Positions 53,865 to 60,878 are shown, counted from the first letter of the stretch. The stretch: DNA of 64,000 bases from SB25 sp029560875 (GCA_035388225.1 DAOOPM010000018.1:1-64000), one strand, 5' to 3'. Notes: generated by a model from the sequence alone, not told the origin. A program made the numbers and translations.

Positions 53865-54764
53865 ATGATTTATTCAATGAAATCGAACATCAGGTTTTTA
53901 ATTCTTTTAGTAATTCTTTCGGGTTGTGCTGCAACAAATCAGAATAAGCAACTCAGTAACGATGCAAAATCAGCTATGGCTTCTGGCGATTACCAAAAGG
54001 CTCTAGCAAATTACGAGAATATTATTGCGCTAAACAAAGCAAATAATAAGGAAACCGACGGTTCCATTTATAACAATGCAGGTATTGCAGCTTGGAGTTT
54101 GCAACAAACCGAAAAAAGTATCGATTACCTAGAGACTGCAATGAAACTATCGGCTTCAACCGACGAAACGTTCTCAACTATTGCAAAAGCATATAAGAAA
54201 GTAGACAACCTATCCAAGGAGATATACAACCTTCAAGAATACGTGGAGCGTTACCCACAAGGTAAGGAAATTGCACCTGTAAGGGCTCAACTATTCGATG
54301 CTTATGTGCGAAGCGAAAACTGGGAGCAAGGTGAGCAACTATGGCCTCTGCTCGACTCTACATCACACAACAATATTCAATACCTTACAGGATGCCTGCG
54401 TATTAAGCGTAAATTGGAAAAAGTTGACGAGCGCGATAATCTTGCAAAGCAAATTCTTAAAAAGGATAAGAACAATATTGAAGCACTTGAAACTTTAGCT
54501 GAGAAACACTACTATATTGCCGATGAAACCTATGTTAGGGAGATGAAAGCCTACGAGAAAAACAAGACCATGAAGCAGTACAATCAGGTAACAGAGGCAA
54601 TAAAACGTGTAAACCAGGATTATAAAACAGCCCGCGACTATTTTGAACGATTATATAAACTAAATCCAAATCCACGTTACGCTAATTTTCTAGGTAATAT
54701 CTACACACGTTTCGAGAATAAAGAAAAGGCTAATTACTACTACCGATTGGCTAAGAAAAAGTAG
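53865..54764 (+). CDS. TPR-repeat lipoprotein
   Basis: The product is 299 residues, or 295 if the ATG at 53877 is used; both give a lipoprotein signal with lipobox VILSGC. Helical TPR-like repeats follow: AMASGDYQKALANYENIIALN, GIAAWSLQQTEKSIDYLETAMKL, AKAYKKVDNLSKEIYNLQEY and, at the C-terminus, ARDYFERLYKLNPNPRYANFLG with IYTRFENKEKANYYYRLAK. It is likely anchored to a membrane and scaffolds a protein complex, but no partner is evident. It lies between the sugar transferase and the DUF134 gene and has its own promoter. Confidence 0.85.
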   Translation: MIYSMKSNIRFLILLVILSGCAATNQNKQLSNDAKSAMASGDYQKALANYENIIALNKANNKETDGSIYNNAGIAAWSLQQTEKSIDYLETAMKLSASTDETFSTIAKAYKKVDNLSKEIYNLQEYVERYPQGKEIAPVRAQLFDAYVRSENWEQGEQLWPLLDSTSHNNIQYLTGCLRIKRKLEKVDERDNLAKQILKKDKNNIEALETLAEKHYYIADETYVREMKAYEKNKTMKQYNQVTEAIKRVNQDYKTARDYFERLYKLNPNPRYANFLGNIYTRFENKEKANYYYRLAKKK

Positions 54765-54803
54765 CGAACAAAATCGTGCATATAAAATAATCTGCAAAAA
54801 CTC

Positions 54804-54833
54804 TTGCTTATTTTGAGCATATGCTTACTTTTG
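54804..54833 (+). promoter_or_regulatory. Promoter of the DUF134-NifX-like operon
   Basis: TTG (54804-54806), then 19 nt, then TACTTTTG (54826-54833), a full -7 match. The palindrome AGCATATGCT (54816-54825) fills the space between the two elements, directly abutting the -7 box, so a bound protein would block polymerase. Confidence 0.72.
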
Positions 54834-54857
54834 TGTCAGAACAAATTGAGCATATGC
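54813..54857 (+). promoter_or_regulatory. Two identical operator-like sites on the DUF134 promoter and start codon
   Basis: The 12-mer TTGAGCATATGC occurs at 54813-54824 and again at 54846-54857, 33 bp apart (about three helical turns). Each has a palindromic GCATATGC centre. The first lies in the promoter spacer and the second covers the start codon at 54854. The arrangement is that of autoregulation by the encoded HTH protein. Confidence 0.65.
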
Positions 54858-55186
54858 CCAGAAATAAATGCCATAGAAAAACCTGCTTTACACCAGGGGT
54901 CACATACTACAAACCTACTGGAATCCCATTAAAATTATTGGACGAAGTTGTTTTAGAGATAGATGAACTAGAGGCGATTCGCCTAGCCGATGCCGAAGGT
55001 TTATACCACGAGGATGCTGCAAAGCAAATGGGTATATCACGTCAAACATTCGGACGTATAGTTGAATCGGCCAGAGGCAAGGTTGCGAAAGCACTGATTA
55101 CAGGGAAAGCAATAAAAATCAACTCGTCAACAATTACCGAGAATTGTCAAGAAAGTAGCAATACCTATATATCTAATAATAGTTAA
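54854..55186 (+). CDS. DUF134 family DNA-binding protein
   Basis: The product is 110 residues from the ATG at 54854 (MPRNKCHRKTC). An in-frame ATG at 54821 lies upstream of the predicted -7 box and is rejected. The N-terminus has a Cys pair (C6, C11), then the family core LDEVVLEIDELEAIRLADAEGLYHEDAAKQMGIS split over about residues 30-63. The sigma-70 region 4-like helix-turn-helix is AAKQMGISRQTFGRIVESAR. DUF134 proteins are typically encoded next to NifX/NafY-like proteins, as here (23 bp downstream), and are presumed regulators. The duplicated TTGAGCATATGC sites on its own promoter are candidate targets. The regulated signal, possibly metal or redox state, is unknown. Confidence 0.9.
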   Translation: MPRNKCHRKTCFTPGVTYYKPTGIPLKLLDEVVLEIDELEAIRLADAEGLYHEDAAKQMGISRQTFGRIVESARGKVAKALITGKAIKINSSTITENCQESSNTYISNNS

Positions 55187-55209
55187 ACAAAATTTACGGA
55201 GGATTAACA

Positions 55210-55584
55210 ATGAAAATAGCAGTTCCAACACGCAACAATTTTGTTGACGAACATTTTGGCCATTGCGAGTACTATACTGTGTATAGCATTAATGAGGGCA
55301 AAGTTGATAAAAAAGAGATTCTTGAATCGCCTCAGGGCTGTGGATGCAAATCGAACATAGCATCTGTTCTCAAGGAAATGAATGTAACCACCATGCTTGC
55401 TGGCAACATGGGCGCAGGCGCACAGAACGTTTTAGGTATGCATGGCATCAGCGTTGTAAGAGGTTGCAACGGTAACGTAGATGAGGTTGTTAAACAGTAC
55501 CTAGCAGGAAGCATTTCAGATTCTGGTGCGTCGTGCTCTCATCATCACGGACACGGCTCCGATGGGCATGTTTGCAATCATTAA
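55210..55584 (+). CDS. NifX/NafY-like metal-cluster binding protein with His-rich tail
   Basis: The product is 124 residues, with GGAGG about 8 nt before the ATG. The dinitrogenase iron-molybdenum cofactor domain (residues 1-103) has MKIAVPTRNNFVDEHFGHCEYY, GCGCKSNIASVLKEM and MLAGNMGAGAQNVLGMHGI. A tail rich in His and Cys (last 18 residues, SCSHHHGHGSDGHVCNH-like) follows. In nitrogen fixers this fold carries FeMo-co precursors; in non-fixing anaerobes similar proteins (MTH1175 type, ORP complex) bind Fe-S or Mo-Cu-S clusters. No nif genes are nearby. It is second in the DUF134 operon and converges on the sulfur-relay operon, a placement that suggests a metal-sulfur role. Confidence 0.9.
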   Translation: MKIAVPTRNNFVDEHFGHCEYYTVYSINEGKVDKKEILESPQGCGCKSNIASVLKEMNVTTMLAGNMGAGAQNVLGMHGISVVRGCNGNVDEVVKQYLAGSISDSGASCSHHHGHGSDGHVCNH

Positions 55585-55591
55585 ATGAAAA

Positions 55592-55652
55592 TGTCATTTA
55601 GAACGAAGTGAGAAATCTAGTTTAAAGATTTTTCGCTTCGCTCAAAATGACA
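55592..55652. repeat. Long imperfect inverted repeat between convergent operons
   Basis: Two 27-nt arms, beginning TGTCATTTAGAACGAAG at 55592 and ending CGCTTCGCTCAAAATGACA at 55652, match at 23 of 27 positions, with a loop of about 7 nt. It fills the gap between the NifX-like and DsrE-like stops and may act as a bidirectional terminator. I recall similar TGTCATT...GAACGAAGTGA palindromes as dispersed repeats in Bacteroidota; this is memory, not a search. Confidence 0.75.
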
Positions 55653-55670
55653 GTTAATCAACAGGAAATT

Positions 55671-56174
55671 CTAAGTGAATATTATTTGAGTTCCCTCACC
55701 GGCAGCCAACTCATAGAATTGACCAATGGTAATAATATCCTTAACGTGCTCGCTAAAGTCTTCCTTCTTCAGTTTAAACATTTCAACGGCTAATTTACAG
55801 GCATAAATTTCACCTCCGCCGGCGGTAATCAACTCAAGAAATTCATCAACAGGAGGAATATCTAACTTCTCCATTTGGCTCTTCATCATAGCAGAAACGC
55901 CAGCCTCAACACCAGGAAGTATTCCAAGTATTGTAGGGAAGGGTAATCCGCCCGGCATTCTCATACCAGGATTACCAACTGTTCCGGTGTGAAGTTTCTT
56001 CATTTGTTTTTTGGTAATAGCATCAAGCCCAAAGAATGTAAAAAACACCTTCGCCTCAATACCCTCCATTACTGCACCATTTGCCATTACAAGGGCAGCA
56101 TAAACGTCCTCTATGCTTGCTTTGGCGCAAATTATCATCACCTTTTTTATAGGGTGGTCAATTGTATTTGCCAT
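55671..56174 (-). CDS. DsrE/DsrF-like (DrsE_2) sulfur-relay protein
   Basis: The product is 167 residues. The opening KKVMIICAKASIEDVYAALVMANGA places Cys16 at the end of the first strand, where the reactive cysteine of DsrE2/DsrE3-type proteins commonly sits. The family words EAKVFFTFFGLDAI, GMRMPGGLPFPTILGILPGVEAG and IYACKLAVEMF (Cys126) follow. Members carry persulfide sulfur in trisulfide or thiosulfate transfer, or are peripheral membrane proteins. It is the last gene of the SQR-like-DUF1641-TusE-DsrE operon, 43 bp after tusE. The partner is probably the TusE-like protein. Confidence 0.92.
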   Translation of the reverse strand: MANTIDHPIKKVMIICAKASIEDVYAALVMANGAVMEGIEAKVFFTFFGLDAITKKQMKKLHTGTVGNPGMRMPGGLPFPTILGILPGVEAGVSAMMKSQMEKLDIPPVDEFLELITAGGGEIYACKLAVEMFKLKKEDFSEHVKDIITIGQFYELAAGEGTQIIFT

Positions 56175-56217
56175 ATCTTTTCTTTTTACAGGTTTTAATA
56201 TTTATTGGAGAATGTGA

Positions 56218-56529
56218 TTATACACAACTCGAAGGCTTTGCTATTCCCGCAATTCTACTTGCTTTTTTCAGCGGTGCACCAGGGAATAAATCGTAGAACC
56301 CTTTGGTATCAACCACACCCGATTTACCAATGGAGCGAATTGTTAATGCCTCACCCTTTAAGGTTTTCTCTCGGATAAAATCAATCACAGCATAGTGCTT
56401 GTCGGTAATATCAATACCTTCTTCCTTTGCAATTTCTGCTGCAATTTCCTTTGTCCATTGACTAGCATCGGTTAAATAACCATCATCGGTAACACTAACC
56501 GATTTTCCTGCATAAATTTTCTCTGCCAT
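56218..56529 (-). CDS. tusE: TusE/DsrC family sulfur-relay protein
   Basis: The product is 103 residues. DsrC-family words are visible: YAGKSVSVTDDGYLTDASQWTKEIA with DGYL and W, then EEGIDITDKHYAVIDFIRE and LFPGAPLKKASRIAGIAKP. The penultimate residue Cys102 (SSCV) is the conserved reactive cysteine. The second cysteine of true DsrC, eleven residues earlier, is Ser91 here, so this is a single-cysteine TusE-like form, expected to accept one persulfide sulfur rather than form the DsrC trisulfide loop. It sits between DUF1641 and the DsrE-like gene, so transfer between these is likely. No TusA, TusBCD or DsrAB is encoded in the window. Confidence 0.93.
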   Translation of the reverse strand: MAEKIYAGKSVSVTDDGYLTDASQWTKEIAAEIAKEEGIDITDKHYAVIDFIREKTLKGEALTIRSIGKSGVVDTKGFYDLFPGAPLKKASRIAGIAKPSSCV

Positions 56530-56554
56530 AGCTCATTATTTTATTGATTCAACA

Positions 56555-57223
56555 TTATTTTTTCTTACCAAGTTCTGCTAAAACACGAAGTGTGAACGAT
56601 AAAGTTCTGCGAACTTCTGGCTTGTTCATTTCGCGGGCTAACTTGAATAGCGATTTATTATCAATTTTCTCATCCATTTGCATAGTGGAGAGCATTGCTG
56701 TTAGGTTGCTCAACGCATTCAAAGTTTGAGGTTGAGTCACATTCCTAATAATGCTTGCAATTGCAGGCATATTCTCTCGTAACCTAGCAATATCATCCTC
56801 GGTTACAGATTCCTTGAATTCAGCAGCAAGTAATCCTAGCTGTTTAAAGTACGAGAAGTAACCTTTCTCTTCAAGAGTTCCCAATGTTTTGGTAAATGCA
56901 ATACCAGCATCGTGAACTACCGGGCCAATATCGTTGAGGAAATCCATAAGGCTTTCCATCATATCCATCAACTCTCCAAAAGTCTTAACATTCCTGAGTA
57001 TTTTGAAGATAAGGTACTTTATATCCTCACCATCTACCTTAATGTTTTGAACGGCTAACTCGTCCACTGCGGTTTGGAAAGCGTCTTTACCAACAATTGC
57101 AAGGTCTTCAACCAAATCCTCAACAACTTCGGCACTACGCTGCTGCTTGGCTAGCATCTCCAGAATTAAATCCATTTTCCGATTTAACTCGTCAATCTGT
57201 TGCTGTATGTTACTATCTGCCAT
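56555..57223 (-). CDS. DUF1641 protein of a sulfide-oxidoreductase operon
   Basis: The product is 222 residues and entirely helical. The N-terminus is a coiled coil (IQQQIDELNRKMDLILEML). The DUF1641 centre (about residues 70-185) carries LIFKILRNVKTFGELMDMMESLMDFLNDIGPV and IASIIRNVTQPQTLNALSNL split over its length. DUF1641 genes recur next to SQR-like flavoproteins in sulfur-metabolising bacteria and archaea, and the protein is thought to help in complex formation or membrane association, without a defined activity. The start is 13 bp after the SQR-like gene. Confidence 0.88.
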   Translation of the reverse strand: MADSNIQQQIDELNRKMDLILEMLAKQQRSAEVVEDLVEDLAIVGKDAFQTAVDELAVQNIKVDGEDIKYLIFKILRNVKTFGELMDMMESLMDFLNDIGPVVHDAGIAFTKTLGTLEEKGYFSYFKQLGLLAAEFKESVTEDDIARLRENMPAIASIIRNVTQPQTLNALSNLTAMLSTMQMDEKIDNKSLFKLAREMNKPEVRRTLSFTLRVLAELGKKK

Positions 57224-57236
57224 AACAACTGTGTTT

Positions 57237-58466
57237 TTATTGTTCTTTACCAGCCATTGTCATTTGCGATTCCAGCGGTAACTCTTTACCTTTTAGGAGT
57301 AAGTGCCAGTATATCCAACGAAACATTACTTTGCCGTAGTGGTTTATTCGCGTATTTTTAAGCAAGCCAAAAGGTCCCATGCCTGGTAGATGATAGGTTC
57401 CGGGAAGCGGCTCTGTTTCATAGTTAAAATCGATAAGCGAGCCCTTGCCAAAACCAGTTTCGATGTAACAGTTGGAGTGTCCATCGAACTTTGCCAATAG
57501 TGGACGACCCTCAATTGCCGACATCATATTCTCGAAAAGAATTTCCGAAGCGAAGTGTACTACCGAGCCTGCCTTTGAGGTTGGAATATTACTTGCATCG
57601 CCAAGAACAAAGATATTCTCCCAGTTATCGGAGCGTAATGTATGCTTGTTGGTTGCAACATAGTTTAAATCATCACCCATTCCGCTGCGTGCAATAAAGT
57701 CGGCACCCATATTTACAGGAACAATTGTTAACAGGTCAAATGGCAACTCACGTCCATCGTACGAAACAAGTTTCTTATTTTCATCATCAACCCGCTCAAG
57801 GTAAAAATCGGGAACAATCTGAATATTCTTCTCCTTCAATAGTTCGCCAAGCATTTTGGTTGCTTTAGGCTTTGTGAATGCTCCTGATAATGGTGTGGAA
57901 TAAATAATATTCACCTTATCACGAATTCCTTTTTTCACAAAAAACTCATCGGCAAGGAATGCAAACTCAAGCGGTGCAACAGGGCACTTAAATGGTAACT
58001 CAGCAATATTGATAACCATGTTACCACCTTCCCATGTTTTTAGGAAATTATGAAGAGCAATAGTTCCCTCGTGGGTATAAAAATCGAAAATGCTCTTTCG
58101 CCACTCTCTTCCTTGTAATCCTGGAGTTTCAGACGGCTTTATATGTGTGCCCGATGCTACAATTAGAAAGTCATAGTTAAGAGTTTGACCATTTGTTAAG
58201 TAAACCTTGTTGCTGTCGGGTTCAACCCTATCAATTTCATTAATAATAAATTTTACCCCAGCAGGAATAAAAGCAGCCTTGGACTTTACCACATCGTTTT
58301 TACCATAAATTCCAAAGGGAATAAACAGAAAACCAGGTTGATAGTAATGGTTGGGCTCTTTATCGACAATGGTTATATCCCATTCATCGCGCTCTAAAGC
58401 CTTACGTAACTTATTGGCCATTATTGTACCTCCAGTACCAGCACCAAGAATTACAATTCTTTTCAT
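57237..58466 (-). CDS. Sulfide:quinone oxidoreductase-like FAD flavoprotein
   Basis: The product is 409 residues. FAD binding is shown by VILGAGTGGTIMANKLRKAL (residues 5-24), LIVASGTHIKPSETPG (101-115) and ENIFVLGDASNIPTSKAG (283-300). Only two cysteines occur in the whole protein, C161 (PFKCPVAPLE) and C333 (SNCYIETG), matching the redox pair of SQR (Cys160/Cys356 type). The third SQR cysteine (Cys128 type) is absent. The C-terminus, LLKNTRINHYGKVMFRWIYWHLLL, is amphipathic as in membrane-associated SQRs. It may oxidise sulfide or persulfide and pass sulfur to the TusE/DsrE-like proteins of the operon. It is the first gene, divergent from the FNR-like regulator. Confidence 0.92.
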   Translation of the reverse strand: MKRIVILGAGTGGTIMANKLRKALERDEWDITIVDKEPNHYYQPGFLFIPFGIYGKNDVVKSKAAFIPAGVKFIINEIDRVEPDSNKVYLTNGQTLNYDFLIVASGTHIKPSETPGLQGREWRKSIFDFYTHEGTIALHNFLKTWEGGNMVINIAELPFKCPVAPLEFAFLADEFFVKKGIRDKVNIIYSTPLSGAFTKPKATKMLGELLKEKNIQIVPDFYLERVDDENKKLVSYDGRELPFDLLTIVPVNMGADFIARSGMGDDLNYVATNKHTLRSDNWENIFVLGDASNIPTSKAGSVVHFASEILFENMMSAIEGRPLLAKFDGHSNCYIETGFGKGSLIDFNYETEPLPGTYHLPGMGPFGLLKNTRINHYGKVMFRWIYWHLLLKGKELPLESQMTMAGKEQ

Positions 58467-58561
58467 TATATTTGAGTTTAGTTTTTACTATTTATTTTAT
58501 ACTCAAATATCTGTTTTTTAGTTTAATATTGTAGTTATTTAGCGCTTGTTAAAAATCAAAG

Positions 58562-58575
58562 TTGATATATATCAA
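58562..58575. promoter_or_regulatory. Perfect FNR-type operator in the divergent SQR-like/FNR-like region
   Basis: TTGATATATATCAA is a perfect 14-bp palindrome and an exact TTGAT-N4-ATCAA FNR consensus. It ends 11 bp before the FNR-like start codon at 58587 and lies 96 bp from the divergent SQR-like start. The position suggests repression of the regulator's own gene and possible activation of the SQR-like operon. Confidence 0.7.
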
Positions 58576-58586
58576 AATAGGTAGAT

Positions 58587-59285
58587 ATGATAGGAGATGC
58601 TTGTCCCGGTTCTAAGTGTGCTGATTGTGGCTTTAGGTCAGCGGTTTTTGCTTCGCTAAATACTGGACAACTCGAAATGCTTACTAATGGAAAAACATTC
58701 AACGCAGTAAAAAAAGGCGCTACGATATGCAAGCAAGGCGATGAGATTAAAGCATTTATTTTCTTGAGAGTTGGTCTGGCCAAATTGGTTAGGAACACAC
58801 CCGATGGGCGAGAACAAATTGTTGGTATCGCTACTCCTAATGATTTTGTGGGTTTACTAAGTCTTTTTTCCTCTAAAATTTACCAGTACTCAATAATTGC
58901 TATTGAAGATTCTGAGTACTGTAGCGTAGATTACAGTATGGTCATGGACTTGATTAGAGGCAATGGTATTTTTGCGCAAAGTTTACTGGAGAAAATATCT
59001 CACGTCTCGGATATTTTAATCAACACACGTCTCGATTTAGATTTACGACAACTACGTGGCAGGGTTGCCTTTATAATATGCTATTTTGCTACCGAGGTTT
59101 ACGGTACTACAAAATTCAACCTCCCAATTTCCAGGAAGGAAATAGCGGAGTTAATTGATATGCGGGTTGAAAACGTTGTCCGAATTCTCTCTGAACTCCG
59201 GAGGGACAATATTATTAGGATAGAAGGAACTACAATTGAAATTCTAGACCCAGAAAAACTTAAATGGATAAAAGTGCACGGATAA
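58587..59285 (+). CDS. Crp/Fnr family regulator with N-terminal cysteine cluster
   Basis: The product is 232 residues. A cyclic-nucleotide-type beta-roll (about residues 38-125, with TICKQGDEIKAFIFLRVGLAKL and DGREQIVGIATPNDFVGLLSL) is followed by a long dimer helix and a winged HTH (LPISRKEIAELIDMRVENVVRILSELRRDNII, about 180-212). The N-terminus has C6-x4-C11-x2-C14, and C48 follows in the beta-roll, so a [4Fe-4S] cluster like that of FNR, or a redox or sulfide switch, is plausible, although the spacing differs from E. coli FNR. It is divergent from the SQR-like operon, with an exact FNR box between the two. It therefore probably controls this operon and itself in response to oxygen or sulfide. 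Confidence 0.92.
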   Translation: MIGDACPGSKCADCGFRSAVFASLNTGQLEMLTNGKTFNAVKKGATICKQGDEIKAFIFLRVGLAKLVRNTPDGREQIVGIATPNDFVGLLSLFSSKIYQYSIIAIEDSEYCSVDYSMVMDLIRGNGIFAQSLLEKISHVSDILINTRLDLDLRQLRGRVAFIICYFATEVYGTTKFNLPISRKEIAELIDMRVENVVRILSELRRDNIIRIEGTTIEILDPEKLKWIKVHG

Positions 59286-59288
59286 CCG

Positions 59289-60038
59289 CTATAACCCTTT
59301 AATTTTCCTTGTTAACTCCGATGAAAAAACAAAGTCGTTAAGTTCCTTGTTATCGCTATCAAGTATTTCTGCGCTGGTACCTTCCCACCACTTCTTACCC
59401 TCGTAAATATATATCACCTTATCGCCCATGCTCATTACTGAGTTCATATCGTGAGTGTTCACAATTGTGGTGATATTGTACTCAACGGTAATCTCTTTAA
59501 TCAGTTCATCAATCACTACCGACGTTCTTGGGTCGAGGCCAGAGTTAGGCTCATCGCAGAATAAAAATTCAGGGTTTAGGGCAATGGCACGGGCAATGGC
59601 GACACGCTTCTTCATACCACCACTAATTTCTGCAGGGAATAGATGATTTGAGTTGATAATATTAACCCTATTTAAGCAAAAGTTTACCCTATCAAGCTTT
59701 TCCTCCTTAGTCATATCGGTAAACATGTCGAGCGGGAACATAACATTCTCCTCAACAGTGGAAGAGTCGAACAAAGCAGATCCCTGAAAAAGCATACCCA
59801 TCTTTTTACGGATTTCCTTTTTGCCGCTGAAGTTGAGTTTGTTGAAAAGTATGTCGTTGAAATAAATTTCACCTTCATTAATATCGTGCAAGCCAACAAT
59901 GCTTTTTAAAAGAACGGTTTTCCCAGAACCACTCTGACCAATGATAAGGTTGGTTTTGCCCTTCTCAAAAACTGCACTGATATCGCTTAAAACTTCGCGA
60001 CCTTCAAACGACTTGCTAACATGGTTAAGCGTTATCAT
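59289..60038 (-). CDS. MlaF-type lipid transport ABC ATPase
   Basis: The product is 249 residues. Walker A GQSGSGKTVLLK (residues 33-44), Q-loop MLFQGSALFDSSTVEENV (the MlaF-specific run), signature ISGGMKKRVAIARA and Walker B EFLFCDEPNSGLDP are present. It energises the MCE-type phospholipid transport system with the MlaE permease encoded just upstream, whose stop it overlaps by 4 bp. The final gene of the canonical set, an MlaD MCE protein, does not follow here: the next gene converges from the opposite strand 3 bp away. Confidence 0.93.
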   Translation of the reverse strand: MITLNHVSKSFEGREVLSDISAVFEKGKTNLIIGQSGSGKTVLLKSIVGLHDINEGEIYFNDILFNKLNFSGKKEIRKKMGMLFQGSALFDSSTVEENVMFPLDMFTDMTKEEKLDRVNFCLNRVNIINSNHLFPAEISGGMKKRVAIARAIALNPEFLFCDEPNSGLDPRTSVVIDELIKEITVEYNITTIVNTHDMNSVMSMGDKVIYIYEGKKWWEGTSAEILDSDNKELNDFVFSSELTRKIKGL

Positions 60039-60775
60039 GATAGTAGTAATTGAGTTAATATAAGGTTAAAAAGCAAAACAAAAACACTACTCATAACAAC
60101 GGCCCTAGTGCTGGCCTGGCCAACCTCTAACGAGCCTCCCTGAACCCTGTACCCATAAAAAGCTGAAATTGTAGTAATTAAAAAAGCAAATACAATGGTT
60201 TTAATAATGGCGTAAGTTATATAGTAGGGAATAAAAGCATACCGAATACCTTCAATATACGATTGTGTCGTTACTACTCCTGTAAAAACTCCAACCGACC
60301 ACCCCCCTATTATTCCAATAACAATGCTAAGCATAGTAAGGAACGGGTTAAAAAGAATGGTAGCCACAATCTTAGGTAGAATTAAATAGCTGGCAGAGTT
60401 AACACCCATTATTTCCAGCGCATCAATCTGCTCTGTAACGCGCATTGTTCCAAGTTCTGAAGCAATATTTGAACCCACCTTTCCTGCAAGTATAAGTCCA
60501 ATAATTGTAGATGAAAACTCAAGAAGTATACTATCTCTAGCAGCCAAACCTATTAAATACTCAGGTAAAAATGGATTCTCAGTATTATAAGCCGTTTGAA
60601 GAGTAATAACTGCGCCCATAAAAGCAGATATTATAGCTACAATCCCAATAGAGTGTATTCCTAACTTATCAATCTCCTTAACAATTAAGGAATAATAAAT
60701 TTTGCCTCTTTCTGGTTTTGTGAAAACCTTAACCAAAAGCAAAATATACTCCCCAAATAAATGAAATATCTTCAT
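60035..60775 (-). CDS. MlaE-type lipid transport permease
   Basis: The product is 246 residues of the MlaE/YrbE family. Family words include VAIISAFMGAVITLQTAYN, EFSSTIIGLILAGKVGSNIASELGTMRVTEQIDALEIMG (across residues 80-120), and a conserved VGQASTRAVVMSSVFVLLFN C-terminus. There are about five membrane segments. With MlaF it forms the inner-membrane transporter that moves phospholipids between inner and outer membranes. It is first of a two-gene operon; a minus-strand TATTTTTG box at 60808-60815 is a possible -7 element. Confidence 0.93.
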   Translation of the reverse strand: MKIFHLFGEYILLLVKVFTKPERGKIYYSLIVKEIDKLGIHSIGIVAIISAFMGAVITLQTAYNTENPFLPEYLIGLAARDSILLEFSSTIIGLILAGKVGSNIASELGTMRVTEQIDALEIMGVNSASYLILPKIVATILFNPFLTMLSIVIGIIGGWSVGVFTGVVTTQSYIEGIRYAFIPYYITYAIIKTIVFAFLITTISAFYGYRVQGGSLEVGQASTRAVVMSSVFVLLFNLILTQLLLS

Positions 60776-60878
60776 ATCAATACTATATTACTTCTCATAT
60801 CTCAGTACAAAAATATGGATAATTATGTACTAATTCGATATTAGCGAATGTTATCTCAAAGGTAATGTTTGATTTTTA

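Noticed and set aside
55210..55584. Nitrogen fixation inferred from the NifX-like protein
   Set aside because: No nif structural or assembly genes are nearby, and this fold is widespread in non-fixing anaerobes together with DUF134.
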